Notes under the pieces: model-generated | Told to the model about the DNA's origin: nothing | The model's input: the letters and a program-made list of their open reading frames with translations, nothing else | The model's database searches: none | Shown here: one piece after another, positions 52,046-59,397 of the stretch | How the letters are laid out: the number at the start of each line of letters is the position of its first letter | How positions within the stretch are numbered: the stretch's first letter is position 1 | Position numbers and translations under genes: made by a program | Origin: Burkholderiales bacterium | GTDB taxonomy: Bacteria > Pseudomonadota > Gammaproteobacteria > Burkholderiales > Burkholderiaceae_C | Length of the DNA stretch: 64,000 nucleotides | Direction of reading: 5' to 3' | Assembly: GCA_016191525.1 (NCBI GenBank) | Contig: JACPOK010000033.1 | Span: 372,001-436,000 of the forward strand

Positions 52046-52426
52046 TCACCCCAGATCCTGGATCAGCGCCATGATGTTGCCCTCACTGTCCTTGAACCAG
52101 GCGGCCTTCGCGCCGCCGGCGGTGATGGCGCCTTCGGGGCTGCGCTCACCGGGCATGTCGTAGGTTTCGAACACCACGCCCCGGGCCTTGAGCGCCCGGA
52201 TCTCGCTGTCGACATCGGCCACTGACCAGAAGGCCTGGCTGGCCTGCGAAGTGCCGGCGTTCGGCGTGGGGTACAGGAAGGCGGCCGTGCCCTTGCCGAA
52301 TTCGTAGACCACGCCGCCGTTGGTCTGCTGGCCGGCCTTCAGGCCCACCTTCTCTTCGTAGAACTTGCGGGCCCGCGCCAGGTCTCTGGCGGGGATGTAG
52401 GCGTACATGGGTGCGTCTTGCAACAT
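52046..52426 (-). CDS. VOC/glyoxalase-family protein
   Basis: A 126-residue vicinal oxygen chelate protein: PMYAYIPARDLARARKFYEEKVGLKAG, WSVADVDSEIRALKARGVVFETYDMPG and WFKDSEGNIMALIQ. The metal ligands seem incomplete (Tyr at the usual His position), so it may bind without catalysis. It follows the DUF1428 gene by 14 bp on the same strand, and both are typical stand-alone small enzymes. Confidence 0.85.
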   Translation of the reverse strand: MLQDAPMYAYIPARDLARARKFYEEKVGLKAGQQTNGGVVYEFGKGTAAFLYPTPNAGTSQASQAFWSVADVDSEIRALKARGVVFETYDMPGERSPEGAITAGGAKAAWFKDSEGNIMALIQDLG

Positions 52427-52440
52427 GGTGCCTCCGGCCT

Positions 52441-52794
52441 TCAGGCGTTGAGAATCTGCTCGAAGCCGCCGTAGATCAGCCGCTTGCCGTCGAACGGCAT
52501 GGGGTTCTGGCCCGGCTGCATGCGCGCATCGGCCATCACCTTCTTCCAGCCTTCATCACGCACCGCCTTCGAAGGCCAGGTGACCCACGAGAAGACGACT
52601 GTTTCATCTTCCTTGCGCTGCACGGCCAGGGAAAACGAAGTGACCTTGCCCTCGGGCACGTCGTTGCCCCAGCATTCGACCACCTGCAGAGCGCCGTGCT
52701 CCTTGAATATGGCCGCGGCCTGCTGGGCGTGGCTCAGGTACTTGTCGCGGTTGGCCGTGGGCACGGCGGCGACGAATCCATCGATGTAGTTCAT
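52441..52794 (-). CDS. DUF1428 family protein
   Basis: A 117-residue protein of the dimeric alpha+beta barrel type: MNYIDGFVAAVPTANRDKYLSHAQQAAAIFKEHGALQVVECWGNDVPEGKVTSF is the DUF1428 N-terminus, followed by VVFSWVTWPSKAVRDEGWKKVMAD and KRLIYGGFEQIL. Function unknown. AAGGAG precedes the ATG at 52794. Forms a pair with the glyoxalase-like gene downstream. Confidence 0.9.
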   Translation of the reverse strand: MNYIDGFVAAVPTANRDKYLSHAQQAAAIFKEHGALQVVECWGNDVPEGKVTSFSLAVQRKEDETVVFSWVTWPSKAVRDEGWKKVMADARMQPGQNPMPFDGKRLIYGGFEQILNA

Positions 52795-52917
52795 GCGGAA
52801 TCTCCTTGTGGAAGGGCTGCGGAAATGCAACCCACAACCCTACGACGAATGGAGCCCGCGCGTCTCGACATCAGGTTGTAAGCAGACGCTACGCCAGCCT
52901 TGCCAACCGGAGCAGAT

Positions 52918-54243
52918 TCAGCGCAACTCGTTCGCGTTGGACCACGACAGCCCGCCATGGGGCGCCGCCGGGCCGCCAGCCGCCGCCGCGGTGACGGCGC
53001 GCAGTGCGTTGCCCAGCACCACCGCATCCAGGCCCCCGGCGGGCAAGGCCGCGGGCGCCGGAAACACAAACGGCCCCAGCGTGTGATACAGGTCCGTCAC
53101 GACCCACCACGCCGTGATGCAGGCCGGCGGTATGCCCAGGAAGAACTCCTCAACCCCGACGGCGGGCGCGCCCGCGCCCATCATGTGGGCCGAATGGACC
53201 GCGGCGGTCAGCGCACCCAGTTCATAGACAAACCCGCGAATCATGAGGTTGTGCCTGGCTGCCAACGCGGCCGGTCGATTGGGCGCCGCGTTCATCGCCG
53301 CCTGCAGCCATGCCGGCTTGCTGGTGGCCTGGACGCGCGAACTCTGCGGCGCCCCGATCGCCAGCGATTTCTGCGTCGTGGTGGAAGTGGTGTCGTCGCA
53401 GGCGTGGCCATCCATCCATGGCAGATACTTCCACCGGCTGAGCGCCGGCAGCGCGAGCGCGTTGCGGCCCATGAAGCCCGACAGCCCGATGCCGTCGGGG
53501 CTGCCCGGCGCAGCAACCACGCCTGGGCCTGGCAGCACGGCCGCGACACCTGCGTTGGCCAGAGGGCCACGGGTGTCGCCACGCAAAAGGCAGGTGTGAT
53601 GGGCGGCGGCGATAGCGCCCGCCCCGACGCCCGCGGCGCCACCGGGCAGCAGCGGCGCCGCAGCCGCGAAATCGGCAAAGCCGGAATACGGGTGAATGTT
53701 GGGCACCCCCAAAGGCACCGGCTCGAAGATGCCCGTGGAGCGCGCGGCCGCGTTGTTCAGTGCAATGGTCGCGCGCGCTTGCTTGACGTATTCGTCGCTG
53801 GCATAGCACCACGCCACCTTCCACGACAGCTTCTCGATGGCGGGCTTGCGCCAAAACGTACTCGACGTCCGGCGCCAGTGCCCGCAAAACACGGTGGCCT
53901 CGTTGATCCATGCGTCGCAGGCGTTGAGGACGGCCAACACCAGCGGCTCTGACGCGAGCGATACGCCGTCGTTGGTGCGCCACTGGTCGCGCAGGGTTCG
54001 TGCCGCCGTGTCCACGCGCGACATGCCGTCCAGGTAGCGGTTGGTGTGCATGCCCGACGAAGTGTTGAGAAATTCGTTGATGGCACAGACCATGGGCGGG
54101 TCGACCCTGTTGCCGCGCTGGCAAACGATGCGTTCTGCCAGCGGCCGGGCCCGGGCCACGGCGATGGCGGGTGCGAGAGCGGCCAGGGTTGCGGGTGTGA
54201 TCATGGGCCAGGCGAGTATGGCTGTTGCCGATGCCCGAGGCAT
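52918..54243 (-). CDS. Unrecognised protein, 441 residues
   Basis: No family recognised. The frame is long and in the strand direction of the neighbours. It has a hydrophobic N-terminal segment (MITPATLAALAPAIAVARA), a middle of helical character with Trp/Cys-rich patches (INEATVFCGHWRRTSSTFWRKPAIEKLSWKVAWCY), an Ala/Gly/Pro-rich stretch (LLPGGAAGVGAGAIAAAHHTCLL) and the C-terminal FVYELGALTAAVHSAHMMGAGAPAVGVEEFFLGIPPACITAWWVV. An internal ATG at 54204 is an alternative start. A product that carries such low-complexity regions may be a poorly conserved accessory protein. No membrane topology can be assigned with confidence. Confidence 0.55.
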   Translation of the reverse strand: MPRASATAILAWPMITPATLAALAPAIAVARARPLAERIVCQRGNRVDPPMVCAINEFLNTSSGMHTNRYLDGMSRVDTAARTLRDQWRTNDGVSLASEPLVLAVLNACDAWINEATVFCGHWRRTSSTFWRKPAIEKLSWKVAWCYASDEYVKQARATIALNNAAARSTGIFEPVPLGVPNIHPYSGFADFAAAAPLLPGGAAGVGAGAIAAAHHTCLLRGDTRGPLANAGVAAVLPGPGVVAAPGSPDGIGLSGFMGRNALALPALSRWKYLPWMDGHACDDTTSTTTQKSLAIGAPQSSRVQATSKPAWLQAAMNAAPNRPAALAARHNLMIRGFVYELGALTAAVHSAHMMGAGAPAVGVEEFFLGIPPACITAWWVVTDLYHTLGPFVFPAPAALPAGGLDAVVLGNALRAVTAAAAGGPAAPHGGLSWSNANELR

Positions 54244-54307
54244 CCTTCAATTGAAGGGCGCGGGCTGGCGCCCCCGTGACCGAACGAGGCTCCCGTTAAG
54301 CCAACCC

Positions 54308-54520
54308 TCACTTCTTGGGCGACATGATCCCCAGCATCGCATCGGTGTTGAGCTTGGCCATCTGCTGGACCAGGCCCCACTGCTTGGTCATGAGCTGGCT
54401 GAACTCCGGATTAGTGGGGTTCGCCTTGCCCGTCATGGCCATCTGCGCCGTCGCCTGCCCGATGGCCTGCTGCTCGGCAAGGATCTGCTTCACCGCGTTG
54501 TTGTACTCGTCCATGGTCAT
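54308..54520 (-). CDS. Small hypothetical protein, 70 residues
   Basis: A helical, Gln/Met-rich 70-residue protein (MTMDEYNNAVKQILAEQQAIGQATAQMAMTGKANPTNPEFSQLMTKQWGLVQQM...). GGAGACAAGC precedes the ATG at 54520. No family recognised and no membrane segment; the sequence looks like two amphipathic helices. Confidence 0.6.
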   Translation of the reverse strand: MTMDEYNNAVKQILAEQQAIGQATAQMAMTGKANPTNPEFSQLMTKQWGLVQQMAKLNTDAMLGIMSPKK

Positions 54521-54540
54521 GCTTGTCTCCTGGCGGGCGG

Positions 54541-54576
54541 GATGCCCTTGCGCATCATAGGCAGCTATTGGCTAGC
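54541..54576. repeat. Short variant of dispersed intergenic repeat
   Basis: ATGCCC...GCGCATCATAGGCA followed by GCTA-ttggc-TAGC. It matches the right half of the other copies but with a 5-nt loop instead of 9, so it looks like a decayed or deleted copy. It sits in the promoter space between two divergent genes. Confidence 0.4.
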
Positions 54577-54583
54577 ATGGGGC

Positions 54584-54994
54584 ATGCTCAGTGACCGCAC
54601 GCGCCGCCGCCTTCTGACCGGGGCCACCGCCTTCGTCTTCCTCTGGTTTTCCATCGGCGGCATCGCGCACTTTGCGCTGACGGAAACCGAGATGCGCATC
54701 GTGCCGCCCTACATTCCCTGGCCGCGCGCGGTGGTGCTGGTGAGTGGCGTGTTCGAACTGCTGGGCGCGGCGGGCCTGCTGTGGCGCCCTGCCCGGCCGC
54801 TGGCGGCCTGGGGCCTGTTCGCCCTGACGCTGGCCGTGACCCCGGCGCACATCTACATGCTGCAGCAGCCCGAGTTGTTCCCGGGCGTGCCGTACTGGGC
54901 GCTGGGGGCGCGCCTGCCGCTGCAGGCCGCGCTGTTGGCGCTGATCGCCTGGATCGGCATCAGCGGCGCCGCAAGGGATCGAGCAGGTGCTTGA
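54584..54994 (+). CDS. DoxX-like membrane protein
   Basis: A 136-residue protein with four transmembrane helices: LLTGATAFVFLWFSIGGIAHFALT, PRAVVLVSGVFELLGAAGLLW, AAWGLFALTLAVTPAHIYML and LPLQAALLALIAWIGISGA. The second has the GVFELLGAAGLL motif of DoxX-like proteins. Function unknown. It ends 35 bp inside the convergent DUF3820 gene. Confidence 0.8.
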   Translation: MLSDRTRRRLLTGATAFVFLWFSIGGIAHFALTETEMRIVPPYIPWPRAVVLVSGVFELLGAAGLLWRPARPLAAWGLFALTLAVTPAHIYMLQQPELFPGVPYWALGARLPLQAALLALIAWIGISGAARDRAGA

Positions 54995-55172
54995 GCCCGT
55001 TGTGGTCGATCTCATGCATTAGCGCCAGCAACCGGCCTAGTTCACCCGAGGGAAAGCCTTCGCGCGCGAACCAGGTGAGGTAGTTGCCAGGCAGGTCGGC
55101 CAACACGCAGCCCTTGTGCTTGCCATAGGGCATCTGGCGGGTGACCAGCAGTTCGAGCAGTTCAGAGTCCAT
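54960..55172 (-). CDS. DUF3820 family protein
   Basis: A 70-residue protein: MPYGKHKGCVLADLPGNYLTWFAREGFPSGELGRLLALMHEIDHNGLKHLL is the DUF3820 pattern (QregVF-like, named after a quorum-regulated factor). Function is unknown. Third gene of the carbamoyltransferase-like operon; 11 bp separate it from the DUF7661-like gene. Its 3' end overlaps the DoxX gene. Confidence 0.85.
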   Translation of the reverse strand: MDSELLELLVTRQMPYGKHKGCVLADLPGNYLTWFAREGFPSGELGRLLALMHEIDHNGLKHLLDPLRRR

Positions 55173-55183
55173 GCAAGGCCCAC

Positions 55184-55405
55184 CTACGAGAGCTGGACCA
55201 CGTCGCCATTGCCCGGCGTGGCCTTCTCGTGAAAGATGTCGGCCAGGTACTCGCGCAGCTCTTCGGCGGTGATGAAGTCCGGCACCACGATGCCCAGCGG
55301 CCCACGCTTGCCGTCAGTGCTGATGGCGAATGCGTCCCAGCCCGTGGGCGTACGCACGACCGAGACCAGCGTGCCGAAGACGTTGAAGCGGTAGTCCTGC
55401 TGCAT
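55184..55405 (-). CDS. Small DUF7661-like protein
   Basis: A 73-residue protein (MQQDYRFNVFGTLVSVVRTPTGWDAFAISTDGKRGPLGIVVPDFITAEELREYLADIFHEKATP...). The layout of a short beta-sheet followed by a helix with VVPDFITAEELREYLADIFHE resembles what I recall as DUF7661. Function unknown. The gene lies 3 bp after the carbamoyltransferase-like gene and before DUF3820, so they form an operon. Confidence 0.65.
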   Translation of the reverse strand: MQQDYRFNVFGTLVSVVRTPTGWDAFAISTDGKRGPLGIVVPDFITAEELREYLADIFHEKATPGNGDVVQLS

Positions 55406-55408
55406 GGC

Positions 55409-56161
55409 CTACGCGACATGCATGACGATTGCGCGTTGCACAGCCACCAGCGCTTGCTTCTGCCCGTAACCCAGAAAGCCCGCGAAACCCACCGGGTCGA
55501 AGCCAAGCTCATTGCCGATCGTGAAGGGGGGCGTTGGCAACAGCTTCGGGTTTCCCAGCCGCGCCATGTGCTCGCGCGACAGCGTCCAGCTGGAATCGGT
55601 GAAGCCCGCGGGCCAGCCATCGGTGATGAGCAAATCGACCGGAGCTTCCGGAGATTGCCCGGCACAGAAGTGATGCAGGGTCAGGCCGAGAACACGGGCC
55701 AGTTCATGCCAGGAGTTGAGCACGTTGGTTGGCGGCCCCCACAGCCCGATGCGCAGCGACTCCAGCGGCGCAACTTGTGTGTGGACGTAGAACGCATCGG
55801 CCAGCACCTCGCACGGGTGGCCGGCGCCGGACATTGCGTTTATCACCGGCCGCCGGGAAGCCGCCGCGAATTCCGCCAGGCGCAGGTGATCGGATTCACG
55901 AATCACGTACAAGTCATAGAAGGGGTCCAGATAACCAGCGAGGTCGCAGGCCCGCTCGCTGCTCTTCAGAAGGTTGGGCAATTCGGTGTACGCCAGACCA
56001 AGATCGCGAAACGCCTGGATAAAGGTAGTGCGCGTGCGGATGCCGTTGCCCTCGAACGACCAGGCCGCCACGCCGCTGCGCTGCACCGCGGGCCCGGACG
56101 CAAGCGCCCAGATCGCGTGAATGTCAGAAGCAGACAGGTCTGAAATGCTGATCAATTTCAT
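55409..56161 (-). CDS. Degenerate aspartate/ornithine carbamoyltransferase-like protein
   Basis: A 250-residue protein that follows the OTCase layout but is shorter than the usual ~310. N-terminal ISISDLSASDIHAIWALA matches OTCase helix 1. The carbamoyl-phosphate loop, normally STRTR, reads GNGIRTRTTF (Arg42-Thr43-Arg44 kept, Ser lost). HPCEVLADAF (His115) matches the HPxQ motif with Gln to Glu. The ornithine-binding and HCLP region is replaced by LLPTPPFTIGNE and the terminal helix is GQKQALVAVQRAIV. Catalysis of the normal reaction is doubtful. It heads an operon with two small DUF genes; a dispersed repeat lies just upstream of the ATG. Confidence 0.72.
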   Translation of the reverse strand: MKLISISDLSASDIHAIWALASGPAVQRSGVAAWSFEGNGIRTRTTFIQAFRDLGLAYTELPNLLKSSERACDLAGYLDPFYDLYVIRESDHLRLAEFAAASRRPVINAMSGAGHPCEVLADAFYVHTQVAPLESLRIGLWGPPTNVLNSWHELARVLGLTLHHFCAGQSPEAPVDLLITDGWPAGFTDSSWTLSREHMARLGNPKLLPTPPFTIGNELGFDPVGFAGFLGYGQKQALVAVQRAIVMHVA

Positions 56162-56174
56162 TTTTTCATAGTAG

Positions 56175-56227
56175 AAAACGGCTGCAGAGCGCACCCAGCC
56201 TGCGTAAGCAGCTACTCTTTTTGTAGC
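56175..56227. repeat. Dispersed intergenic repeat, copy 4
   Basis: AAAACGGCTGCAGAGCGC start, CCCAGCCTGCGTAAGCA middle, GCTA-ctctttttg-TAGC end. It lies in the divergent space before the carbamoyltransferase-like gene, 178 bp from the DUF1697 start. Its last part matches the copy at 58072-58124 nearly base for base. Confidence 0.8.
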
Positions 56228-56339
56228 AAACCAGTTGCGTGTGTGCTTGGGCCCCTTGCAGCTGGAACGATTTCCGGACTTCCATGCCGCGATTTTGCCT
56301 GCGGCGAAGCCCCGGCCACAAACCGGTACAGTGGCCGCC

Positions 56340-56873
56340 ATGACACGCTTTGCCGCCTTCCTGCGGGGCGTCAGCCCCACCAATTGCAAAATGCCCGAGC
56401 TGGCGCGCAGCTTTGTTGCGGCCGGCTTTACCGATGTGAAAACCGTGCTGTCCAGCGGCAACGTGGTCTTCACGGCTTCGGGCACGGAACGCTCGGTGCT
56501 GAAGAAGGCGCAGGCGGCCATGCAGGAGCATTTGGACAACCCGTTCAAGCTGTTCGTGCGGCGGGTGGATGTGCTGCAAGCCATGCTGGCCTCCGACCCC
56601 TATGCCGCCTTCAAGCTCAAGCCCGACGCCAAGCGGGTGGTGACCTTTCTGCCCGCCGAGCCCGCGGCGGTGCCCAAACTGCCCATCGAACTGGATGGCG
56701 CAAGAATTCTTTGCCTGAAAGACCGCGCGCTTTTCAGCGCCTACCTGCCCAGCCCCAAGAGCCCCGTTTTCATGGTGCTGATCGAGCGAACTTTCGGCAA
56801 GGAAGTGACCACCCGAACCTGGGAAACCGTGCGCAAGGTGTGCGCGGCCAGCGACAACATGGCAGGAGCATAG
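56340..56873 (+). CDS. DUF1697 family protein
   Basis: A 177-residue protein: TRFAAFLRGVSPTNCKMPELARSFVAAGFTDVKTVLSSGNVVFTASGTE is the DUF1697 N-terminus, followed by FVRRVDVLQAMLASDP and the C-terminal TRTWETVRKVC. The family has unknown function and is widespread. ATG 56340 is preferred over the upstream frame. The next gene starts 3 bp after its stop. Confidence 0.9.
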   Translation: MTRFAAFLRGVSPTNCKMPELARSFVAAGFTDVKTVLSSGNVVFTASGTERSVLKKAQAAMQEHLDNPFKLFVRRVDVLQAMLASDPYAAFKLKPDAKRVVTFLPAEPAAVPKLPIELDGARILCLKDRALFSAYLPSPKSPVFMVLIERTFGKEVTTRTWETVRKVCAASDNMAGA

Positions 56874-56875
56874 CG

Positions 56876-58042
56876 ATGACATTGCTAGAAAAATTCGGCC
56901 GGCCGCTGCGGCTGGCGGTCGTCGGCGGCGGCCCCGATTCATGGATCGGCCGCATGCACCGCGGCGCGGCGCAGATGGACGGGTGGTTTCGCGTGACGGC
57001 GGGCGTGTTCTCCAGCGACGCGGGGCGCTCGCGCGCGGCCGGCGCGGCACTGGGGCTGGAGCCCGGGCGCAGCTACGGCGACGTGGCCGAGATGCTGGCG
57101 GCGGAAGGCAAGCGCCCGGACGGCATTGATGCCGTGGCCATCATGACGCCCAACGACACGCACTACTGCTACGCCGCCGCCGCGCTGGACGCCGGGCTGG
57201 ACGTGATCTGCGACAAGCCCGTGACGCATGATTTCGCGCAGGCCTGCGACCTGGTGGCGCGCACCCACGCGCGGCAAAGGCTGTTCGCCGTGGCGCACGG
57301 CTATTCGGCCTACCCCATGACGCGCCTCGCCCGCCACCTGGTGCGCCAGGGCGCCATCGGCCCGGTGCGGCTGGTGCAGGTGGAGTACATCCAGAGCGGC
57401 CTGGCCACGCGCGTGGAAGACGGGCCGCTGACCGGGCGGCTGCGCTGGGTGCTGGACCCCGGGCGCAGCGGGCAGGCGCTGGTGATGAGCGCCATCGGCT
57501 GCCACACGCAGCACCTGGCCAGCTTTGTCGCGGACAGCGACGTGGCGCGCGTGGTGGCGGATGTGGGCACGCTCAGGCCCGGTCGCAAGGTGGTGGATCA
57601 CGTGTCGGCGCTGATAGCATTTGCCAACGGCGCCCGCGGCACCTTCACCGTAACGCAGGCCGCCGCCGGCGGCGAGAACGACATCCGCCTGCGCGTGTAT
57701 GGCGAGCACGGCCTGCTGGACTGGTCACACCGCGAGCCCAGCTACCTGAAGCTGGCCCTGCAAGGCGAGCCGGTGCGCACCATCGGCCGGGGTGATGCCG
57801 GGCTGCCGCCCGAGATCATCGCGCTGGGCCGCTCACCCCGCGGCCACCCCGAAGGTTTGCAGGAAGCCTTTGCCAACATCTACGCCGAAGTGGCGCAAGA
57901 GCGCATGGCGCGCGAGCTGGGTGAGCCCGTGCCCCATTTTCCCTACCCGCGCATTGAAGACGGCGCGCACACCATGGCCTTCATCGAGGCCTGCGTGGCC
58001 TCGCAGGCGAGTGGTGGCTGGGTGGATGTGGCGAGCCGCTAG
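56876..58042 (+). CDS. Gfo/Idh/MocA-family oxidoreductase
   Basis: A 388-residue NAD(P)-dependent dehydrogenase: Rossmann start LRLAVVGGGPDSWIGRMHRGA, cofactor block AVAIMTPNDTHYCYAAAALDAGLDVICDKPVT (EKP-like CDKP), and the C-terminal beta-sheet domain with GCHTQHLASFV as a probable catalytic His block. Members act on sugars and inositols. CAGGAG precedes the ATG. Coupled to DUF1697 upstream. Confidence 0.88.
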   Translation: MTLLEKFGRPLRLAVVGGGPDSWIGRMHRGAAQMDGWFRVTAGVFSSDAGRSRAAGAALGLEPGRSYGDVAEMLAAEGKRPDGIDAVAIMTPNDTHYCYAAAALDAGLDVICDKPVTHDFAQACDLVARTHARQRLFAVAHGYSAYPMTRLARHLVRQGAIGPVRLVQVEYIQSGLATRVEDGPLTGRLRWVLDPGRSGQALVMSAIGCHTQHLASFVADSDVARVVADVGTLRPGRKVVDHVSALIAFANGARGTFTVTQAAAGGENDIRLRVYGEHGLLDWSHREPSYLKLALQGEPVRTIGRGDAGLPPEIIALGRSPRGHPEGLQEAFANIYAEVAQERMARELGEPVPHFPYPRIEDGAHTMAFIEACVASQASGGWVDVASR

Positions 58043-58052
58043 AGGCTTTTTT
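58034..58052 (+). terminator. Weak terminator-like hairpin after the Gfo/Idh gene
   Basis: AGCC-gctaga-GGCT followed by six T residues. The stem is only 4 bp, but the T-run and the position right at the stop codon fit a Rho-independent terminator. Confidence 0.3.
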
Positions 58053-58071
58053 GGAGGCAGTTTCAGAAGAG

Positions 58072-58124
58072 AAAACGGCTGAAGAGCGCACCCAGCAAGC
58101 GTAGGCAGCTACTCTTTTTGTAGC
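58072..58124. repeat. Dispersed intergenic repeat, copy 5
   Basis: AAAACGGCTGAAGAGCGC start, CCCAGCAAGCGTAGGCA middle, GCTA-ctctttttg-TAGC end. It lies between the convergent Gfo/Idh and NHL-repeat genes. Nearly the same as copy 4, about 1.9 kb away and in the same orientation, so recombination between them could delete or duplicate the DUF1697 and Gfo/Idh genes. Confidence 0.8.
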
Positions 58125-58134
58125 AAACGGCTGC

Positions 58135-59298
58135 TCAAAACCCGCCCCCACCCCTCACAAACTTCTGCACCCGCCTGCCAAACCCCACCTCCGCCGTGTA
58201 GAGGTTGCCCTCCCCGTCGATGGCCAGGTTGTGGATCCACTTGAACTCGCCGGCCATGCGGCCGGTGCGGCCGAACTGGCCTAGCTGCACGCCGTCTGCG
58301 CGGCGCAGGATGTAGATGCGGCCGTTGGCGCCGTCGGCCACGTACAGGTACTTTTGCGCGGGGTCGTGCGAGAGCACCATGTCCCACACCGAGCCGTTGG
58401 CCAGCGTTTGCACCTCCACGCGAAACTCGTGCTTGAACTCGCCGGCGCGCGTGAACACCTGGATGCGGTTGTTCTGCCTGTCGCAGACATACAGCAGGTC
58501 TTCATTGGACATGCGCACGCAGTGCACCGGGTTGCTGAACTGGCGCGCCAGCGGCTGCGCGGGGTCGTACGCGGGCAGCTTGTCGTCACTCGGCCGGCCG
58601 CCATAGGCGCCCCAGTGGCGTTTGTAGGCGCCGGTGGCCGCGTCGAACACGATCACGCGCTTGTTGCCATAACCGTCGGCCACGAACAGCTCGCCCTTGC
58701 TGACGATCATGTTGGCCGGCTGCCCCAGCTGCGTGGTGCTGTTGCTGCCCTGGGTGGGGCCGGCGCGGCCGATCTGCATCAGGAACTTGCCGTCCTGCGT
58801 GAACTTGAGGATCTGGTTGTCGCCCACGGAATTGCCCGCCAACCAGACGAAACCGTCGCCGTCGATATAGATGCCGTGCTCCACCTTGGGCCAGTCGAAG
58901 CCCGTGCCCGTGGGGCTCCACGCGCGTAGCAGCCTGCCCTGCGCATCGAACTCCGCCACCGGTGGCATGGCCGTGCAGCAGCGGTGCGTGACCGGCTTGT
59001 TGGTCTTGGGATCGAATTCGTCAGGCAGCAGCGAGGCCGGCCGGTGCACCGCCCAGATGTGGCCATTGCGCGGATCGACCGCGATGCCGGCCACCTGGCC
59101 GAAGATCATCTGCACGCCCTCCTTCGTCTCGGCCAGCGGTTGGGGCCAGGCGGGATCGACGCGGAAGTCGGGGATGGGGGTGAGGCTGGAGACGGGGGGT
59201 GGAACCGGTGGCGGGTTTTGCGCGCAGGCGGGGAGGAGGAGCGCGGCGAGGATGACGGGAAGTAGTCGCGTGAGGGCGGCGGGGAAAGATGTTTTCAT
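58135..59298 (-). CDS. NHL-repeat (beta-propeller) lipoprotein
   Basis: A 387-residue periplasmic or outer-membrane lipoprotein. Signal peptide with a lipobox Cys (PVILAALLLPACAQ). The rest is a six-bladed propeller with NHL-type repeats: NGHIWAVHRP, DGDGFVWLAGNSVGDNQILKF, LFVADGYGNKRVIVFD, YVCDRQNNRIQVF and YLYVADGANGRIYIL. Similar to SMP-30/peptidylglycine-lyase-like proteins; no catalytic activity can be assigned. It is the last high-G+C gene before the RADAR module. Confidence 0.85.
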   Translation of the reverse strand: MKTSFPAALTRLLPVILAALLLPACAQNPPPVPPPVSSLTPIPDFRVDPAWPQPLAETKEGVQMIFGQVAGIAVDPRNGHIWAVHRPASLLPDEFDPKTNKPVTHRCCTAMPPVAEFDAQGRLLRAWSPTGTGFDWPKVEHGIYIDGDGFVWLAGNSVGDNQILKFTQDGKFLMQIGRAGPTQGSNSTTQLGQPANMIVSKGELFVADGYGNKRVIVFDAATGAYKRHWGAYGGRPSDDKLPAYDPAQPLARQFSNPVHCVRMSNEDLLYVCDRQNNRIQVFTRAGEFKHEFRVEVQTLANGSVWDMVLSHDPAQKYLYVADGANGRIYILRRADGVQLGQFGRTGRMAGEFKWIHNLAIDGEGNLYTAEVGFGRRVQKFVRGGGGF

Positions 59299-59397
59299 GC
59301 TTTGTCTCCTGGAAGGACTTCCGGTCGCAGTCTAGTAGCACCGGACACTGCAGTCCACGCCCTCGATTTGGCACAGTCACCTTATCAAAAATCGAAT
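59299..59397. other. Base-composition boundary at the RADAR module
   Basis: G+C content drops here. Counted examples: 49 of 60 bases are G or C at 57001-57060 and 47 of 60 at 20401-20460, but 30 of 60 at 59701-59760 and 29 of 60 at 62041-62100. The NHL gene up to 59298 still has the host composition. No tRNA, direct repeat or integrase marks the junction. Confidence 0.6.

Noticed and set aside
46555-54243. The patatin/SGNH/GH25-like run as a prophage or type VI effector locus
   Set aside because: No phage structural, integrase, VgrG, PAAR or Hcp gene is nearby and base composition matches the surroundings.
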